Below, in pieces: positions 1-8,402 of a DNA stretch of 64,000 bases. Each line of letters begins with the position of its first letter. Position 1 is the first letter of the stretch. The translations under genes were made by a program, and so were the position numbers. Below the pieces are notes generated by a model, which worked only from the letters and a program-made list of their open reading frames with translations, was not told where the DNA came from and searched no databases. The stretch comes from Propionicimonas sp. (GTDB lineage Bacteria > Actinomycetota > Actinomycetes > Propionibacteriales > Propionibacteriaceae): positions 248,001 through 312,000 of the forward strand of contig VMSW01000005.1 in the NCBI GenBank assembly GCA_013791955.1. The letters are read 5' to 3'.

Positions 1-2138
1 CGGCTGGCCGGGTTCAGTCAGTAGCCACCCGGTTGATCGTTGATCGGGAGCGCGATCGGATCGCTTTCCGTCCGGCCTCCTATGCCGACATCGAAGCCCT
101 GCTGGACGCTGGCGAGGACGCCACACCGCGCACTTTTACCGCTCGGCTGAGCACCTTCGATTCGCGCCGCATCGCGGCCGGTCGAGATTTCGATTCGGTC
201 GGCACGCTGGTCGGCTCGGGGTTGCTCCAACTAAGTGAGGAGCAGGCCGAGTCGCTGGCCACCGCGCTGGCCACAGCCTCTTATGCCGTCTCGGGAGTGG
301 AGGCGAAGGCCTACACCCGCCGTCCCTACCCGCCGTTCCGCACGACCACGCTGCAGCAGGAGGCCGGACGCAAACTCGGCTTCTCGGCCCAACGCACCAT
401 GAGCGTGGCCCAGGAGCTGTACGAGCGCGGCTTCATCACCTATATGCGTACCGACTCGGTGACGCTGTCGGCCACCGCGCTGACCGCGGCTCGGGAGCAG
501 GTCAAGCAGCTGTTCGGCGGCAAGTACCTGCCCGAGAAGCCGCGCACCTACGCCTCCAAGGTGAAGAACGCGCAGGAGGCTCACGAAGCGATTCGCCCGG
601 CTGGCGAGGCTTTCCGGACGCCGGAGCAGACTGGGCTTAGCGGCGACCAGCGGCGGCTGTACGAGCTGGTCTGGAAGCGCACCATCGCCTCCCAGATGGC
701 CGATGCCGTCGGCGAGACGGTCACGGTGAAGATCGGCGCCACGCTGGCCGAGCGGTTCAGCGCTACTGATGCGGCCACCGGAGAAATCGTCGAATCGGGC
801 CGGGCCACCTTCACCGCTTCCGGGCGGACGCTCAGCTTTCTCGGCTTCTTGAAGGCCTACGTCGAATCGGTTGATGACGGCGAATCAGACGATGAGCAGG
901 CTCGCCTGCCGCAACTGACCTCCGGGCAGCGACTGGAGGCCGAGAAGGTGACCGCGCAGGCGCATCAGACCCGACCCCCGTCGCGCTACACCGAGCCTTC
1001 GCTGGTGGCGAAGCTGGAAGAGCTGGAGATCGGCCGGCCATCCACTTATGCCGCGATCATCCGCACCATCACCGCCCGTGACTACGTCCACAAGCAGGGT
1101 TCGGCGTTGGTGCCCACCTGGCTGGCTTTTGCGGTCACTCGGCTGCTGGAGGAGCATTTCACCAAGCTGGTCGACTACGACTTCACCGCCGGTATGGAGG
1201 ACACCCTCGACGAGATTGCCGCTGGCAATGCCGCTCGGGTGGCCGTGCTGAAGGACTTCTACTACGGCTCCGACGGCGCTGGCCTGGAGAAGCTGGTCAG
1301 CGAACTTGGCGACATCGACGCCCGCAAGCTCTCCACCTTCAACCTCGGCGAGGACGTCGACGTCCGGGTGGGTCGCTATGGAACCTATGTCGAGGACGGC
1401 GAAGGACATCGGGCCAATGTTGATCCGGAGTTGGCTCCCGACGCGCTCACTTTGGCCGAAGCTCGTGAGCTGTTGGCCAAGCCCGCAGCTGAGGATCGTG
1501 AGGTCGGTGTTGATCCGACCAGCGGTCGGATGATCGTGGCCAAGGACGGGCGATTCGGACCGTACGTGACCGAGGTGCTGGCCGAGGATGCGCCGAAGTC
1601 GGCGAAGCCCAGGACGGCATCACTGTTCGCTTCGATGAGCACCGAAACCGTCACTTTGGCAGATGCCCTGAAGCTGCTCAGCTTGCCAAGGGTGGTCGGC
1701 AAGGCCGCTGATGGTGAAGAGATCACCGCCCAGAACGGCCGCTACGGCCCGTACCTGAAAAAGGGTGCCGATTCGCGTTCACTGACCAGTGAAGACCAGC
1801 TCTTCGAGATCACGGTGGAAGAGGCTGAGGCGATCTACGCCCAGCCGAAGACCCGTGGCCGCGGCTCCAGCGCGGCGGCCGGCCCACTGAAGGAACTCGG
1901 TGTTGACCCGACCAACGGCAAGCCGATGGTGGTTAAGGACGGCCGCTTCGGACCGTACGTGACCGACGGTGAGACCAACGCCACCCTGCGCCGCAGCGAT
2001 TCGGTCGAGGCGATTACTCTCGAGCGGGGCGCGGAGTTGTTGGCCGAAAAGCGGGCCAAGGGACCAGCGCCCAAGCGGGCTCCGGCCAAGCGTGCGCCGG
2101 CCAAGCGGGCCCCAGCCAAACGCACCACCAAGAAGTAG
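1..2138 (+). CDS. topA: DNA topoisomerase I (type IA), 5' end cut off by the window edge
   Basis: Type IA topoisomerase that relaxes negative supercoils through a transient 5'-phosphotyrosine bond. The frame is open to the left edge, where it reads AGRVQSVATRL, a conserved topoisomerase I segment, so the true start lies outside. The catalytic tyrosine is in FITYMRTDS (Tyr codon at 441-443). After the core come several C-terminal topo_C repeats recognisable as GRYGTYVED, DGRFGPYV (twice) and NGRYGPYLKK. The tail is lysine-rich with three KRAPA repeats. This tail of repeats without zinc fingers is the actinobacterial arrangement. A tandem-repeat region and tmk follow on the same strand. Confidence 0.97.
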   Translation, partial: AGRVQSVATRLIVDRERDRIAFRPASYADIEALLDAGEDATPRTFTARLSTFDSRRIAAGRDFDSVGTLVGSGLLQLSEEQAESLATALATASYAVSGVEAKAYTRRPYPPFRTTTLQQEAGRKLGFSAQRTMSVAQELYERGFITYMRTDSVTLSATALTAAREQVKQLFGGKYLPEKPRTYASKVKNAQEAHEAIRPAGEAFRTPEQTGLSGDQRRLYELVWKRTIASQMADAVGETVTVKIGATLAERFSATDAATGEIVESGRATFTASGRTLSFLGFLKAYVESVDDGESDDEQARLPQLTSGQRLEAEKVTAQAHQTRPPSRYTEPSLVAKLEELEIGRPSTYAAIIRTITARDYVHKQGSALVPTWLAFAVTRLLEEHFTKLVDYDFTAGMEDTLDEIAAGNAARVAVLKDFYYGSDGAGLEKLVSELGDIDARKLSTFNLGEDVDVRVGRYGTYVEDGEGHRANVDPELAPDALTLAEARELLAKPAAEDREVGVDPTSGRMIVAKDGRFGPYVTEVLAEDAPKSAKPRTASLFASMSTETVTLADALKLLSLPRVVGKAADGEEITAQNGRYGPYLKKGADSRSLTSEDQLFEITVEEAEAIYAQPKTRGRGSSAAAGPLKELGVDPTNGKPMVVKDGRFGPYVTDGETNATLRRSDSVEAITLERGAELLAEKRAKGPAPKRAPAKRAPAKRAPAKRTTKK

Positions 2139-2139
2139 C

Positions 2140-2280
2140 ACCCAGTTCCCTGAGCACCACCCAGTTCCCTGAGCACCACCCAGTTCCCTGAGCACCACCT
2201 AGTTCCCTGAGCACCACCCAGTTCCCTGAGCACCACCTAGTTCCCTGAGTACCACCCAGTTCCCTGAGCTTGTCGAAGGG
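2140..2280. repeat. Seven tandem 19-bp copies ending in a dispersed repeat unit
   Basis: Seven head-to-tail copies of a 19-bp unit (ACCCAGTTCCCTGAGCACC, with C/T and A/T variants) begin at 2140, 2159, 2178, 2197, 2216, 2235 and 2254. The last copy runs into TGAGCTTGTCGAAGGG, the conserved end of the repeat family found elsewhere in this window. The array starts one base after the topA stop and ends 19 bp before the tmk start. It looks like a local expansion of the 5' half of a REP-like unit. There are no spacers, so it is not CRISPR. Confidence 0.93.
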
Positions 2281-2299
2281 CCATCGGAGAGGAAACGTC

Positions 2300-2935
2300 G
2301 TGAGTCTGACCCAGCCCGCCGAAGGCATCTTCGTGGTCTTCGAGGGCGGGGACGGCGTTGGCAAGTCCACTCAGACGCGGCTGTTGGCCGATTGGCTGAC
2401 TCAGCAGGGCCGCGAAGTCGTGGTCACGCTCGAACCCGGCGGTACTGAACTCGGGTCGGTGTTGCGGGATCTGGTGTTGAACCCCAAATGGGGGGACGTG
2501 TCACCGCGCGCCGAGGCGTTGATGTATGCCGCTGACAAGGCGCAACACCTCTACGAAGTGGTGCTTCCCGCGCTACGGCGTGGCGCGGTCGTGATCAGTG
2601 ACCGCTATGTCGATTCGATGCTGGCCTACCAGGGTGCTGGACGTGATCTGGACGCTGATCGCGTCGAGCAGATCGCCCGCTGGGCCACCAAGGATCTGCT
2701 GCCCGACCTCACCGTCCTGCTAGACCTGGATCCCGAGCTCGGGGTGGCCTCGATCGCGCAGAAGGATCGGCTGGAGGGCGCTGGCCAGCAGTTGCACCAC
2801 CGCGCCCGGCAGTTCTTTCTCGATTTGGCCCAGCGTGATCCGCAGCATTATCTGGTGCTGGCCGCCCGCGACCCGATCGAGCAGATCGCGGCGGCGGTGC
2901 GGGGACGCCTGTCCTCGCTTCTGTCAGCCCCTTGA
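2300..2935 (+). CDS. tmk: Thymidylate kinase
   Basis: Phosphorylates dTMP to dTDP with ATP, the last step specific to dTTP synthesis. The P-loop GGDGVGKST is at about residues 16-24 and the nucleoside-binding DRY motif appears as ISDRYVDSMLAYQGAGR. The length of 211 aa is normal for the family. The GTG start at 2300 follows GAGAGGAAA and places the P-loop correctly; upstream in-frame codons lie in repeat DNA. The stop is 15 bp before the holB start. The tmk-holB pair is widely conserved in bacteria. Confidence 0.95.
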   Translation: MSLTQPAEGIFVVFEGGDGVGKSTQTRLLADWLTQQGREVVVTLEPGGTELGSVLRDLVLNPKWGDVSPRAEALMYAADKAQHLYEVVLPALRRGAVVISDRYVDSMLAYQGAGRDLDADRVEQIARWATKDLLPDLTVLLDLDPELGVASIAQKDRLEGAGQQLHHRARQFFLDLAQRDPQHYLVLAARDPIEQIAAAVRGRLSSLLSAP

Positions 2936-2949
2936 GGCAGGCTGATCCC

Positions 2950-4122
2950 GTGACCAGCAAGACCCTTACCGGCGTGTGGACTGACCTGATTGGCCAGGAC
3001 AAAGTGGTGGAGGTGCTCACCCGTGCCGTTGGCTCCCGGGGCAAGGGCGGGAACCTCCATGCGATGACGCATGCCTGGCTGTTCACTGGGCCGCCCGGCT
3101 CGGGGCGCTCGAATGCTGCCCGGGCATTTGCGGCGGCTCTGCAGTGCCCGGCGGGTGGCTGCGGGGAGTGCAATACCTGCGTCACTGTGCTGTCTGGGGC
3201 ACATCCCGATGTCACCCTGGTGCGCACCGAACAGTTGAGTATCGGCGTCGATGAGGTCCGTGATCTCGTGCGGCGCTCCGCGATGACCCCAACCCTTGGT
3301 CCCCTCCAGGTGCTGGTGGTTGAAGATGCCGACCGGGTGACCGAACGCGGGGCGGACGCCCTGCTGAAGAGTATTGAGGAGCCAGCGGCCCGAACTATCT
3401 GGCTGTTGTGCGCGCCCAATGCCGAGGATCTGGTGGCTACCGTCCGCTCGCGTTGCCGTCGGGTCGAACTTGCCACCCCCACCAACGCCGCCATCGCGGA
3501 GTTGCTGCGGCGTCGGGACGGGATCGATCCGGCCACCGCCGATTTCGCGGCACGGGTAGCTCAAGGCCACATTGGCCGGGCCAGGGCGCTGGCCCGCAGC
3601 GAGGAGGCGCGATCCCGGCGCGCTGAGGTGCTGCAGCTGCCCACCCGGCTGACCAGCCTGGGAGCCTGCCTGAATGCTGCGGCCCAACTCGTCGAAGCTG
3701 CCACCGCAGATGCGGCCGCGATCACCGCCGAGCTGGACACTAAGGAGCGCACCGCACTTTCCGAGGCGCTTGGCATGACCGCCACCGGCGCTAAGCCGCG
3801 CAATGTGCAGGCAGCGCTTCGTGAGTTGGAGGATCAGCAGAAGGCGCGGGGTAAGCGCTTGCAGCGCGATGCGCTGGATCGAGTGCTGACCGAGCTGACG
3901 TCCTTCTACCGAGACGTTTTGATTCTCCAAACCGGAGCCAAGGCCGAGCTGATCAACGCCGAACAGCTCGAGGCGGTTGAGCAGGTGGCCAATGCTGGCA
4001 CTGCAGAAGCCACTGTGTCCTGCCTGGATGCGATCCTGGTTTGTCGCAAGGCGCTGGAGGCCAACGTCTCGCCATTATTGGCGATGGAATCGCTGTTGAT
4101 CAGCCTTTCTGGTGCGGTCTAG
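2950..4122 (+). CDS. holB: DNA polymerase III subunit delta'
   Basis: Clamp-loader subunit of the replicative polymerase. The 390-aa protein has an AAA+ fold with a degenerate P-loop GPPGSGRS (about 47-54), Arg taking the place of the usual Lys, as expected for the non-hydrolysing delta' subunit. A zinc module has cysteines at about 66, 71, 74 and 77. The sensor-like stretch LLKSIEEPAARTIWLLCAP is typical. The GTG at 2950 is preferred; a TTG overlapping the tmk stop (2932) is the alternative. Probably co-transcribed with tmk. Confidence 0.93.
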   Translation: MTSKTLTGVWTDLIGQDKVVEVLTRAVGSRGKGGNLHAMTHAWLFTGPPGSGRSNAARAFAAALQCPAGGCGECNTCVTVLSGAHPDVTLVRTEQLSIGVDEVRDLVRRSAMTPTLGPLQVLVVEDADRVTERGADALLKSIEEPAARTIWLLCAPNAEDLVATVRSRCRRVELATPTNAAIAELLRRRDGIDPATADFAARVAQGHIGRARALARSEEARSRRAEVLQLPTRLTSLGACLNAAAQLVEAATADAAAITAELDTKERTALSEALGMTATGAKPRNVQAALRELEDQQKARGKRLQRDALDRVLTELTSFYRDVLILQTGAKAELINAEQLEAVEQVANAGTAEATVSCLDAILVCRKALEANVSPLLAMESLLISLSGAV

Positions 4123-4286
4123 CTGCGGCCGCCGGCCGGCGTCGAACTGGCCCAGCGGCCCGCCGTGAGAGCTTTGCCACCACAAGTGCATTCAGCTTGG
4201 CCGGGCCGATATCGTGTCGGTCAGTGTCGCGACCGTCCGTCAGTGTCAGCATTAGCTGACTAGCTTTGCAGGAAAGGACTTCCCCT

Positions 4287-5879
4287 GTGACCGAACCGCG
4301 CGAGCCAGAGGCACCTCAGCCCGAGGATGCTCCCGTCATGCCATCGACGCCGGCGGGCCATTGGCCGCCGCCGCCAGCTGCGGCGCCAGGTTTCCCGCCG
4401 CCCCCAGTTGCCGGTTTCCCCGCAGCCCCGCCGCCGATGCCGCCGGCCCCGGGCATGGTGCCAGCCGCGCCCCCGCAGCCGTTCCCGACCTATTCGGAGC
4501 CGCCAGCCGCCCCGGTGGCTGAGGTGGCCGACGTTGAGGCTGCCGAGATCGCCGCGGCTGAGGCCGACGAAATCTCTGAAGGAGCGCCGGTTTTCGAGAG
4601 CGAGCCGGCAGCCGATTCTGTGGTGGCCGTCGAGCCGGTGGTCGAGCCAGTGGCCGTCGAGCCGGTGGTCGAGCCGGTCGTGGTCGGGCCGGTGGTAGTT
4701 GAGGAGCCTGTCGTTGAGGCTCCAGCTGTCGAGGCTGAGCCGTTCAACGCGGCCCCGGCTGAGGCTGAGTTCGTTGAGCCGGTGGTCGAGGCGGCCGCTG
4801 AGGAGCCAGCGCCGGTCGATACTGAGCCCCTGAGTGAGCCCGCCGCCCCGCCGCCGGTCGAGGCTGCGCCTAGCCTGCCCGGCCCGAGCCTGCCTTCGGT
4901 GCCAGCTTGGATGGCTCCACCAACTCCGCCTGCCCCCGAGCCGGTGGCAGACCCCGTTGTGGTTGAAGAGGTCGCAACTCCGGCCTCGGCGGACGAGGCT
5001 GACGAACAGCCCCAGGATACCGCGCCTGGCTTGGCGCCCGCGCCCGGGCTTTTGCTCCCGCCGCCACCGCCAGCTCACTCCTTCCCGCCCGCGCCGACGC
5101 CGCCCGCGCCCGAGCTGACCACCACCGAAGGCGCAGCCAACGATGAGGTCACTCAGGTGGCACCCACCTGGGGCGGTACGCCGACAAATGAGCCAGCAGT
5201 GGCAGCGAGCAGCGACATCTTCCGGCCCTATCCCGGTGCCGCCGCTGCCGCAGCTACCGACGCCCAGGCGGTTACCGAGGAGGAGCGTCGGCTCGCAGCC
5301 GAGCGTGCTGCTCGGCGCGATGCCAGGGCCGCTGCGCTCACCGCAACTGCAGTGGCTCCGGCCACCCCGGCAGCCTCCCCGGCACCGGCCCCGGTTGTCG
5401 CGGTGCCGACCCGCGAGGTCAGGCGGACCACCGACGGCTTCTGGGCCTCACTTGGGCTGTTCCTCGTCCGGTTGGTGATGGCGGCCATTTTCGGGATCCA
5501 CGGCGTGCAGATGCTGGTGCAGACTGCCGCCACCCAGGCGCTCTTCGGTGGCACCATCCTGCCGATGCCAGCGACTTTGGGTCTGGTGACCGCGGTCGCG
5601 TCGGTGCTAATCGCCATCTCGATGCTGCTGGGTCTAGCGACTCGTTACTCCGCCATCGGCGCCGCGCTGATCGGGGTTGGTTCGCTCGCCCTGGTGTATT
5701 GGGGTAGCTGGGGCGTGTTCGCGCCTGGGCAGTTTGGGTTCCTCGGCGAAGGCGTGTTGTTGGTTACCGCAGTCGGCCTGCTGCTGACGTTCATCGGCGG
5801 CGGCAGCTGGAGCCTCGATCACAGCCTGCGCGCAGCCCGTCACCGGGATAAGGCCACCCGGGCCATCGGCCAGGCCTGA
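4287..5879 (+). CDS. DoxX-family membrane protein with a long disordered N-terminal extension
   Basis: The 530-aa protein has two parts. Residues 1 to about 380 are low complexity, rich in Pro, Ala, Glu and Val, with many EPVVEPV-type repeats, and are predicted disordered and acidic. Residues from about 385 form a DoxX-like four-helix membrane domain (GLFLVRLVMAAIFGIHGVQM, then SVLIAISMLLGLATRYSAIG and later helices). DoxX proteins are poorly understood; some are linked to redox homeostasis at the membrane. The GTG start is set by AGGAAAGG at 4271-4278. A strong terminator follows, so the gene is likely monocistronic. Confidence 0.85.
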   Translation: MTEPREPEAPQPEDAPVMPSTPAGHWPPPPAAAPGFPPPPVAGFPAAPPPMPPAPGMVPAAPPQPFPTYSEPPAAPVAEVADVEAAEIAAAEADEISEGAPVFESEPAADSVVAVEPVVEPVAVEPVVEPVVVGPVVVEEPVVEAPAVEAEPFNAAPAEAEFVEPVVEAAAEEPAPVDTEPLSEPAAPPPVEAAPSLPGPSLPSVPAWMAPPTPPAPEPVADPVVVEEVATPASADEADEQPQDTAPGLAPAPGLLLPPPPPAHSFPPAPTPPAPELTTTEGAANDEVTQVAPTWGGTPTNEPAVAASSDIFRPYPGAAAAAATDAQAVTEEERRLAAERAARRDARAAALTATAVAPATPAASPAPAPVVAVPTREVRRTTDGFWASLGLFLVRLVMAAIFGIHGVQMLVQTAATQALFGGTILPMPATLGLVTAVASVLIAISMLLGLATRYSAIGAALIGVGSLALVYWGSWGVFAPGQFGFLGEGVLLVTAVGLLLTFIGGGSWSLDHSLRAARHRDKATRAIGQA

Positions 5880-5886
5880 GTCTGAC

Positions 5887-5934
5887 GAATCCGCCCTGGA
5901 GGGACGCCCGATGGCGTCGCTCCAGGGCGGATTC
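5887..5934 (+). terminator. Long hairpin terminator after the DoxX-type gene
   Basis: Left arm 5887-5901 and right arm 5920-5934 pair perfectly over 15 bp. The loop itself contains a 6-bp hairpin (GACGCC/GGCGTC). There is no clear T tract, as is common in high-GC actinobacteria. Confidence 0.8.
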
Positions 5935-5946
5935 TGTAGTGGCGGT

Positions 5947-5952
5947 TAGGCT
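5947..5952 (+). promoter_or_regulatory. -10 element of a leaderless promoter
   Basis: TAGGCT followed by 6 nt and then GTG at 5959. There is no Shine-Dalgarno sequence before this start. Confidence 0.6.
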
Positions 5953-5958
5953 GTGGCG

Positions 5959-7557
5959 GTGCCACATGCAAAGACCGCCGCTGCCCTAATCGCAGTCGTC
6001 ACGCTCAGTTCTGGCTGTACCTTCATCGCTGGGCCGACCAACCAGTCGAGTGGGGCGCCCACCAGTGAGCCGAGCGCAACCAGCATTGGTGGAATCCAGG
6101 TCTCCACGGTGCCCGGAGTTGGTGTCGACCGGCGAACCTATCCGTCGGTCTCCCCGGTGGTGGACGGCGTCGCTGATGGGCTTCCTGGCGGCGGGCTGAG
6201 CGCCTACGCCAAGCAGAAGCTGACGTGGCGCGATTGCGGCGATGGCAGCACCCGCTGTGCGGAGGTGCTGGCGCCCCTGGATTACGCCGCCCCCCAGGAA
6301 AAGGCGATCACCCTCTCGCTGCGAATGAAACCAGCCACCAAGAAGCCGCATCTCGGCTCGCTGTTCATCAATCCCGGCGGCCCTGGGGGTTCGGGCAAGG
6401 AGATGGTGGACTCCTTTGTCACCGACGGGTTGGAGCGCTACGACATCGTTGGCTGGGACCCCCGGGGCGCTGGCGACTCGACCCCGGTGCGCTGTCTCAC
6501 CGATGAGCAGGCCGATGCCTATCTCGACCTCGATTCCAGCCCCGATGATGAGGGTGAACGCGCCACTTTGGTCAAGGCGGCTGCCGACTTCGCCAAAGCC
6601 TGCTGGGAGCGTAACGGCGACCTGCTTAACCACATCGGCACCATTGAGACCGTCCGCGATCTTGATCTGCTTCGTGGGTTGCTTGGTAACAAAGAGCTGA
6701 ACTTCCTCGGCTACTCCTACGGCACCCAGATCGGGGCCACCTACGCAGAACTGTTCGGGCAGAACACTGGGCGCCTGGTACTCGACGCCGCGGTCAACAT
6801 CACCGAGGACGACAGCGTCATTCAGGCCCAGGGCTTCGACCTGGCGCTGGGCAACTTCGCCACCTGGTGCGCCGAAACCTCCTGCGGCCTTGGCAGCACC
6901 AAGGCTGAGGTGTTGGCGGCCATCACCGGTCTGCTGGACCGGCTGGACGCCAACCCGCTGAAGGTGGGGGATCGCAAGCTCACCCAGAGCCTGGCGGTCG
7001 CCGGGATAGCGGTGGCGCTCTACGGCGGCAAAGACGCCTGGAGTCCGCTGGGGATCATCGTGCAACGCGCGATCGACGGCAATGGCACCAACCTGCTGTA
7101 CGCCGCCGACCAGATGAACTTCCGCGACGAGAGTGGTCACTACGACGCCATGTTCTTCGCCTTCCCGGCGATCAGCTGCCTGGATGCCAAGGAGGAGGGA
7201 ATCCTCGATGCGGATCAGCTTTGGGTCGAAGACCAGGGCAAGGCGCCGATCTTCGGCAAATACTTCGGCCCGCAATACAACTGCTCGCTGTGGGCCGTCC
7301 CTGGGTCGGAGTATCTGAAGCTGCACTTGGACGGTGACTCGGCCAAACCGCTGGTGGTGATCGGCGGCACCGGAGATAACGCCACCCCGATTCAGTACGC
7401 CCGCTCGATGGCGAAGCAGCTCAAGTCCGCGGTGTTGGTGACCTATGAAGGTGAGGGTCACGGCAGCTACGGCGACAAGTCGGCCTGCGTCGACAAGCTG
7501 GTGGTCAACTTCCTGGTTCGAGGCAAGGTGCCAGCTGATGGCACCAAGTGCAGTTGA
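5959..7557 (+). CDS. Secreted alpha/beta hydrolase, S33 peptidase-like (tripeptidyl aminopeptidase type)
   Basis: A 532-aa exported hydrolase. The N-terminus is a signal peptide ending in a lipobox-like LSSGC (Cys about 20), so it may be a lipoprotein. The oxyanion segment NPGGPGGSG and nucleophile elbow GYSYG (Ser about 253) are typical of Streptomyces Tap/SlpD-type enzymes, which remove N-terminal peptides. The C-terminal region has IGGTGDNATPIQYA and a catalytic-His segment GEGHGSYG. GTG at 5959 is chosen because it sits 6 nt after a TAGGCT hexamer; GTG at 5953 is the alternative. The substrate is not predictable from sequence. Confidence 0.85.
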   Translation: MPHAKTAAALIAVVTLSSGCTFIAGPTNQSSGAPTSEPSATSIGGIQVSTVPGVGVDRRTYPSVSPVVDGVADGLPGGGLSAYAKQKLTWRDCGDGSTRCAEVLAPLDYAAPQEKAITLSLRMKPATKKPHLGSLFINPGGPGGSGKEMVDSFVTDGLERYDIVGWDPRGAGDSTPVRCLTDEQADAYLDLDSSPDDEGERATLVKAAADFAKACWERNGDLLNHIGTIETVRDLDLLRGLLGNKELNFLGYSYGTQIGATYAELFGQNTGRLVLDAAVNITEDDSVIQAQGFDLALGNFATWCAETSCGLGSTKAEVLAAITGLLDRLDANPLKVGDRKLTQSLAVAGIAVALYGGKDAWSPLGIIVQRAIDGNGTNLLYAADQMNFRDESGHYDAMFFAFPAISCLDAKEEGILDADQLWVEDQGKAPIFGKYFGPQYNCSLWAVPGSEYLKLHLDGDSAKPLVVIGGTGDNATPIQYARSMAKQLKSAVLVTYEGEGHGSYGDKSACVDKLVVNFLVRGKVPADGTKCS

Positions 7558-7651
7558 GCCAGCTCGCGGCGATTCCTGCCACCGCTCGTCGGTTGGCTGA
7601 GTCCGGCGCGGCCCCTCTATAGTTGTGCCTCGGTTCGCCCCGGCGAACCAG

Positions 7652-7727
7652 GCCGCCTTAGCTCAGTCGGTAGAGCGACGCTCTCGTAAAGCGTAGGTCA
7701 CCAGTTCGATTCTGGTAGGCGGCTCCA
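7652..7727 (+). tRNA. tRNA-Thr(CGT)
   Basis: A full cloverleaf can be folded. The acceptor stem is 7652-7658 with 7717-7723, the D stem GCTC/GAGC, and the anticodon stem ACGCT/AGCGT around the loop CTCGTAA, with anticodon CGT at 7685-7687. The T stem ACCAG/CTGGT encloses TTCGATT. The discriminator is T7724 and CCA is encoded at 7725-7727. Anticodon CGT reads the Thr codon ACG. Confidence 0.97.
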
Positions 7728-7732
7728 ATCCC

Positions 7733-7771
7733 GGGGACGGTTCCTCTGCGCAGCTCAGAGGAACCGTCCCC
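7733..7771. terminator. Perfect 16-bp hairpin between the tRNA and the convergent gene
   Basis: Arms 7733-7748 and 7756-7771 pair perfectly with a 7-nt loop. It lies 5 nt after the tRNA CCA and 8 nt beyond the stop of the convergent minus-strand gene, so it can serve both directions. Confidence 0.85.
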
Positions 7772-7779
7772 AGGCACAG

Positions 7780-8271
7780 TCAGCTGATGCCGCAGCGGAC
7801 GATCGCCGCTTGGAGCGCCTGGCGGAAGGCCGTGCGTTGGGCGGGGGTCAGTTTCCCGCCGGGACGGGTCAGCTCAATGTCGGCCAGGCAATGCTGCTGC
7901 TCGCTGCTCAGCCTCGACCAGGCCACGCCCAGCCGGGTCTTGGTCGCCAGCCGATCAGGAAGCCGGACGCCGCAGCCAACCAGCGCGGCCTTCGCCTCGA
8001 CGCCAAGCTGTTGGCGCTGCTGGTCGGTGAGCTTGCCCGCCGGTGCCTGGACGGACGCAGCGGCGAGGCAGTCGCGCTGGGTGGAGTCGAGCGCGCGGTA
8101 GAACACCGCAACCCGGGCGGCGCCACTGCGCTGGCTGGTGGCGTCGGGGGTGCTGGGGGTCGGCTGTGGGCTCGGGGTTGGCGGCTGGGCGGACGCCTGT
8201 TGAACACCGAGCGTCACACCAGCGCCGATCAATGCGGTAGCTGCGGCGGTGGCCAGTAGTGCCAGTTTCAT
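7780..8271 (-). CDS. Small secreted protein with a duplicated two-cysteine domain
   Basis: A 163-aa protein I cannot assign to a named family. A signal peptide (about residues 1-28, cut near ASA-QP) is followed by a Pro/Thr/Ser linker and two copies of a roughly 42-residue unit (about 60-101 and 120-161). Both copies share a pattern like QxxCLA...GKLTxxQR...AAxxxCG. Cysteines fall at 68, 100, 128 and 160, so each repeat has the same Cys-Cys spacing of 32 and the repeat period is exactly 60. Two intra-repeat disulfides are likely outside the cell. The start at 8271 follows GGAGGAA. It is divergent from the response regulator. Confidence 0.8.
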   Translation of the reverse strand: MKLALLATAAATALIGAGVTLGVQQASAQPPTPSPQPTPSTPDATSQRSGAARVAVFYRALDSTQRDCLAAASVQAPAGKLTDQQRQQLGVEAKAALVGCGVRLPDRLATKTRLGVAWSRLSSEQQHCLADIELTRPGGKLTPAQRTAFRQALQAAIVRCGIS

Positions 8272-8402
8272 GGTTCCTCCTGATTGCTGTGGGATCAGCG
8301 TGTCTGCGCAGGCTGCTGCGCCCATCAACGAAAGCTGGAGGTTCCCTGGAAGTCTTTGGGTGGTTAGGGGAACCTTGGCCACACTCCTGGCATCTTTGTC
8401 GC

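Noticed and set aside
2140-2280. CRISPR array
   Set aside because: The units are contiguous 19-bp copies without spacers, there are no cas genes, and the end matches the dispersed repeat family.
2848-3930. 360-codon minus-strand frame opposite tmk and holB
   Set aside because: Shadow of conserved genes, with no recognisable protein features.
4260-5078. 272-codon minus-strand Arg/Gly/His-rich frame
   Set aside because: Complement of the Pro/Glu/Val-rich low-complexity part of the DoxX-type gene; its composition is an artefact.
5986-7461. 491-codon minus-strand frame opposite the S33-type hydrolase
   Set aside because: The hydrolase has a signal peptide and catalytic motifs; the antisense product is low-information and has no start signals.
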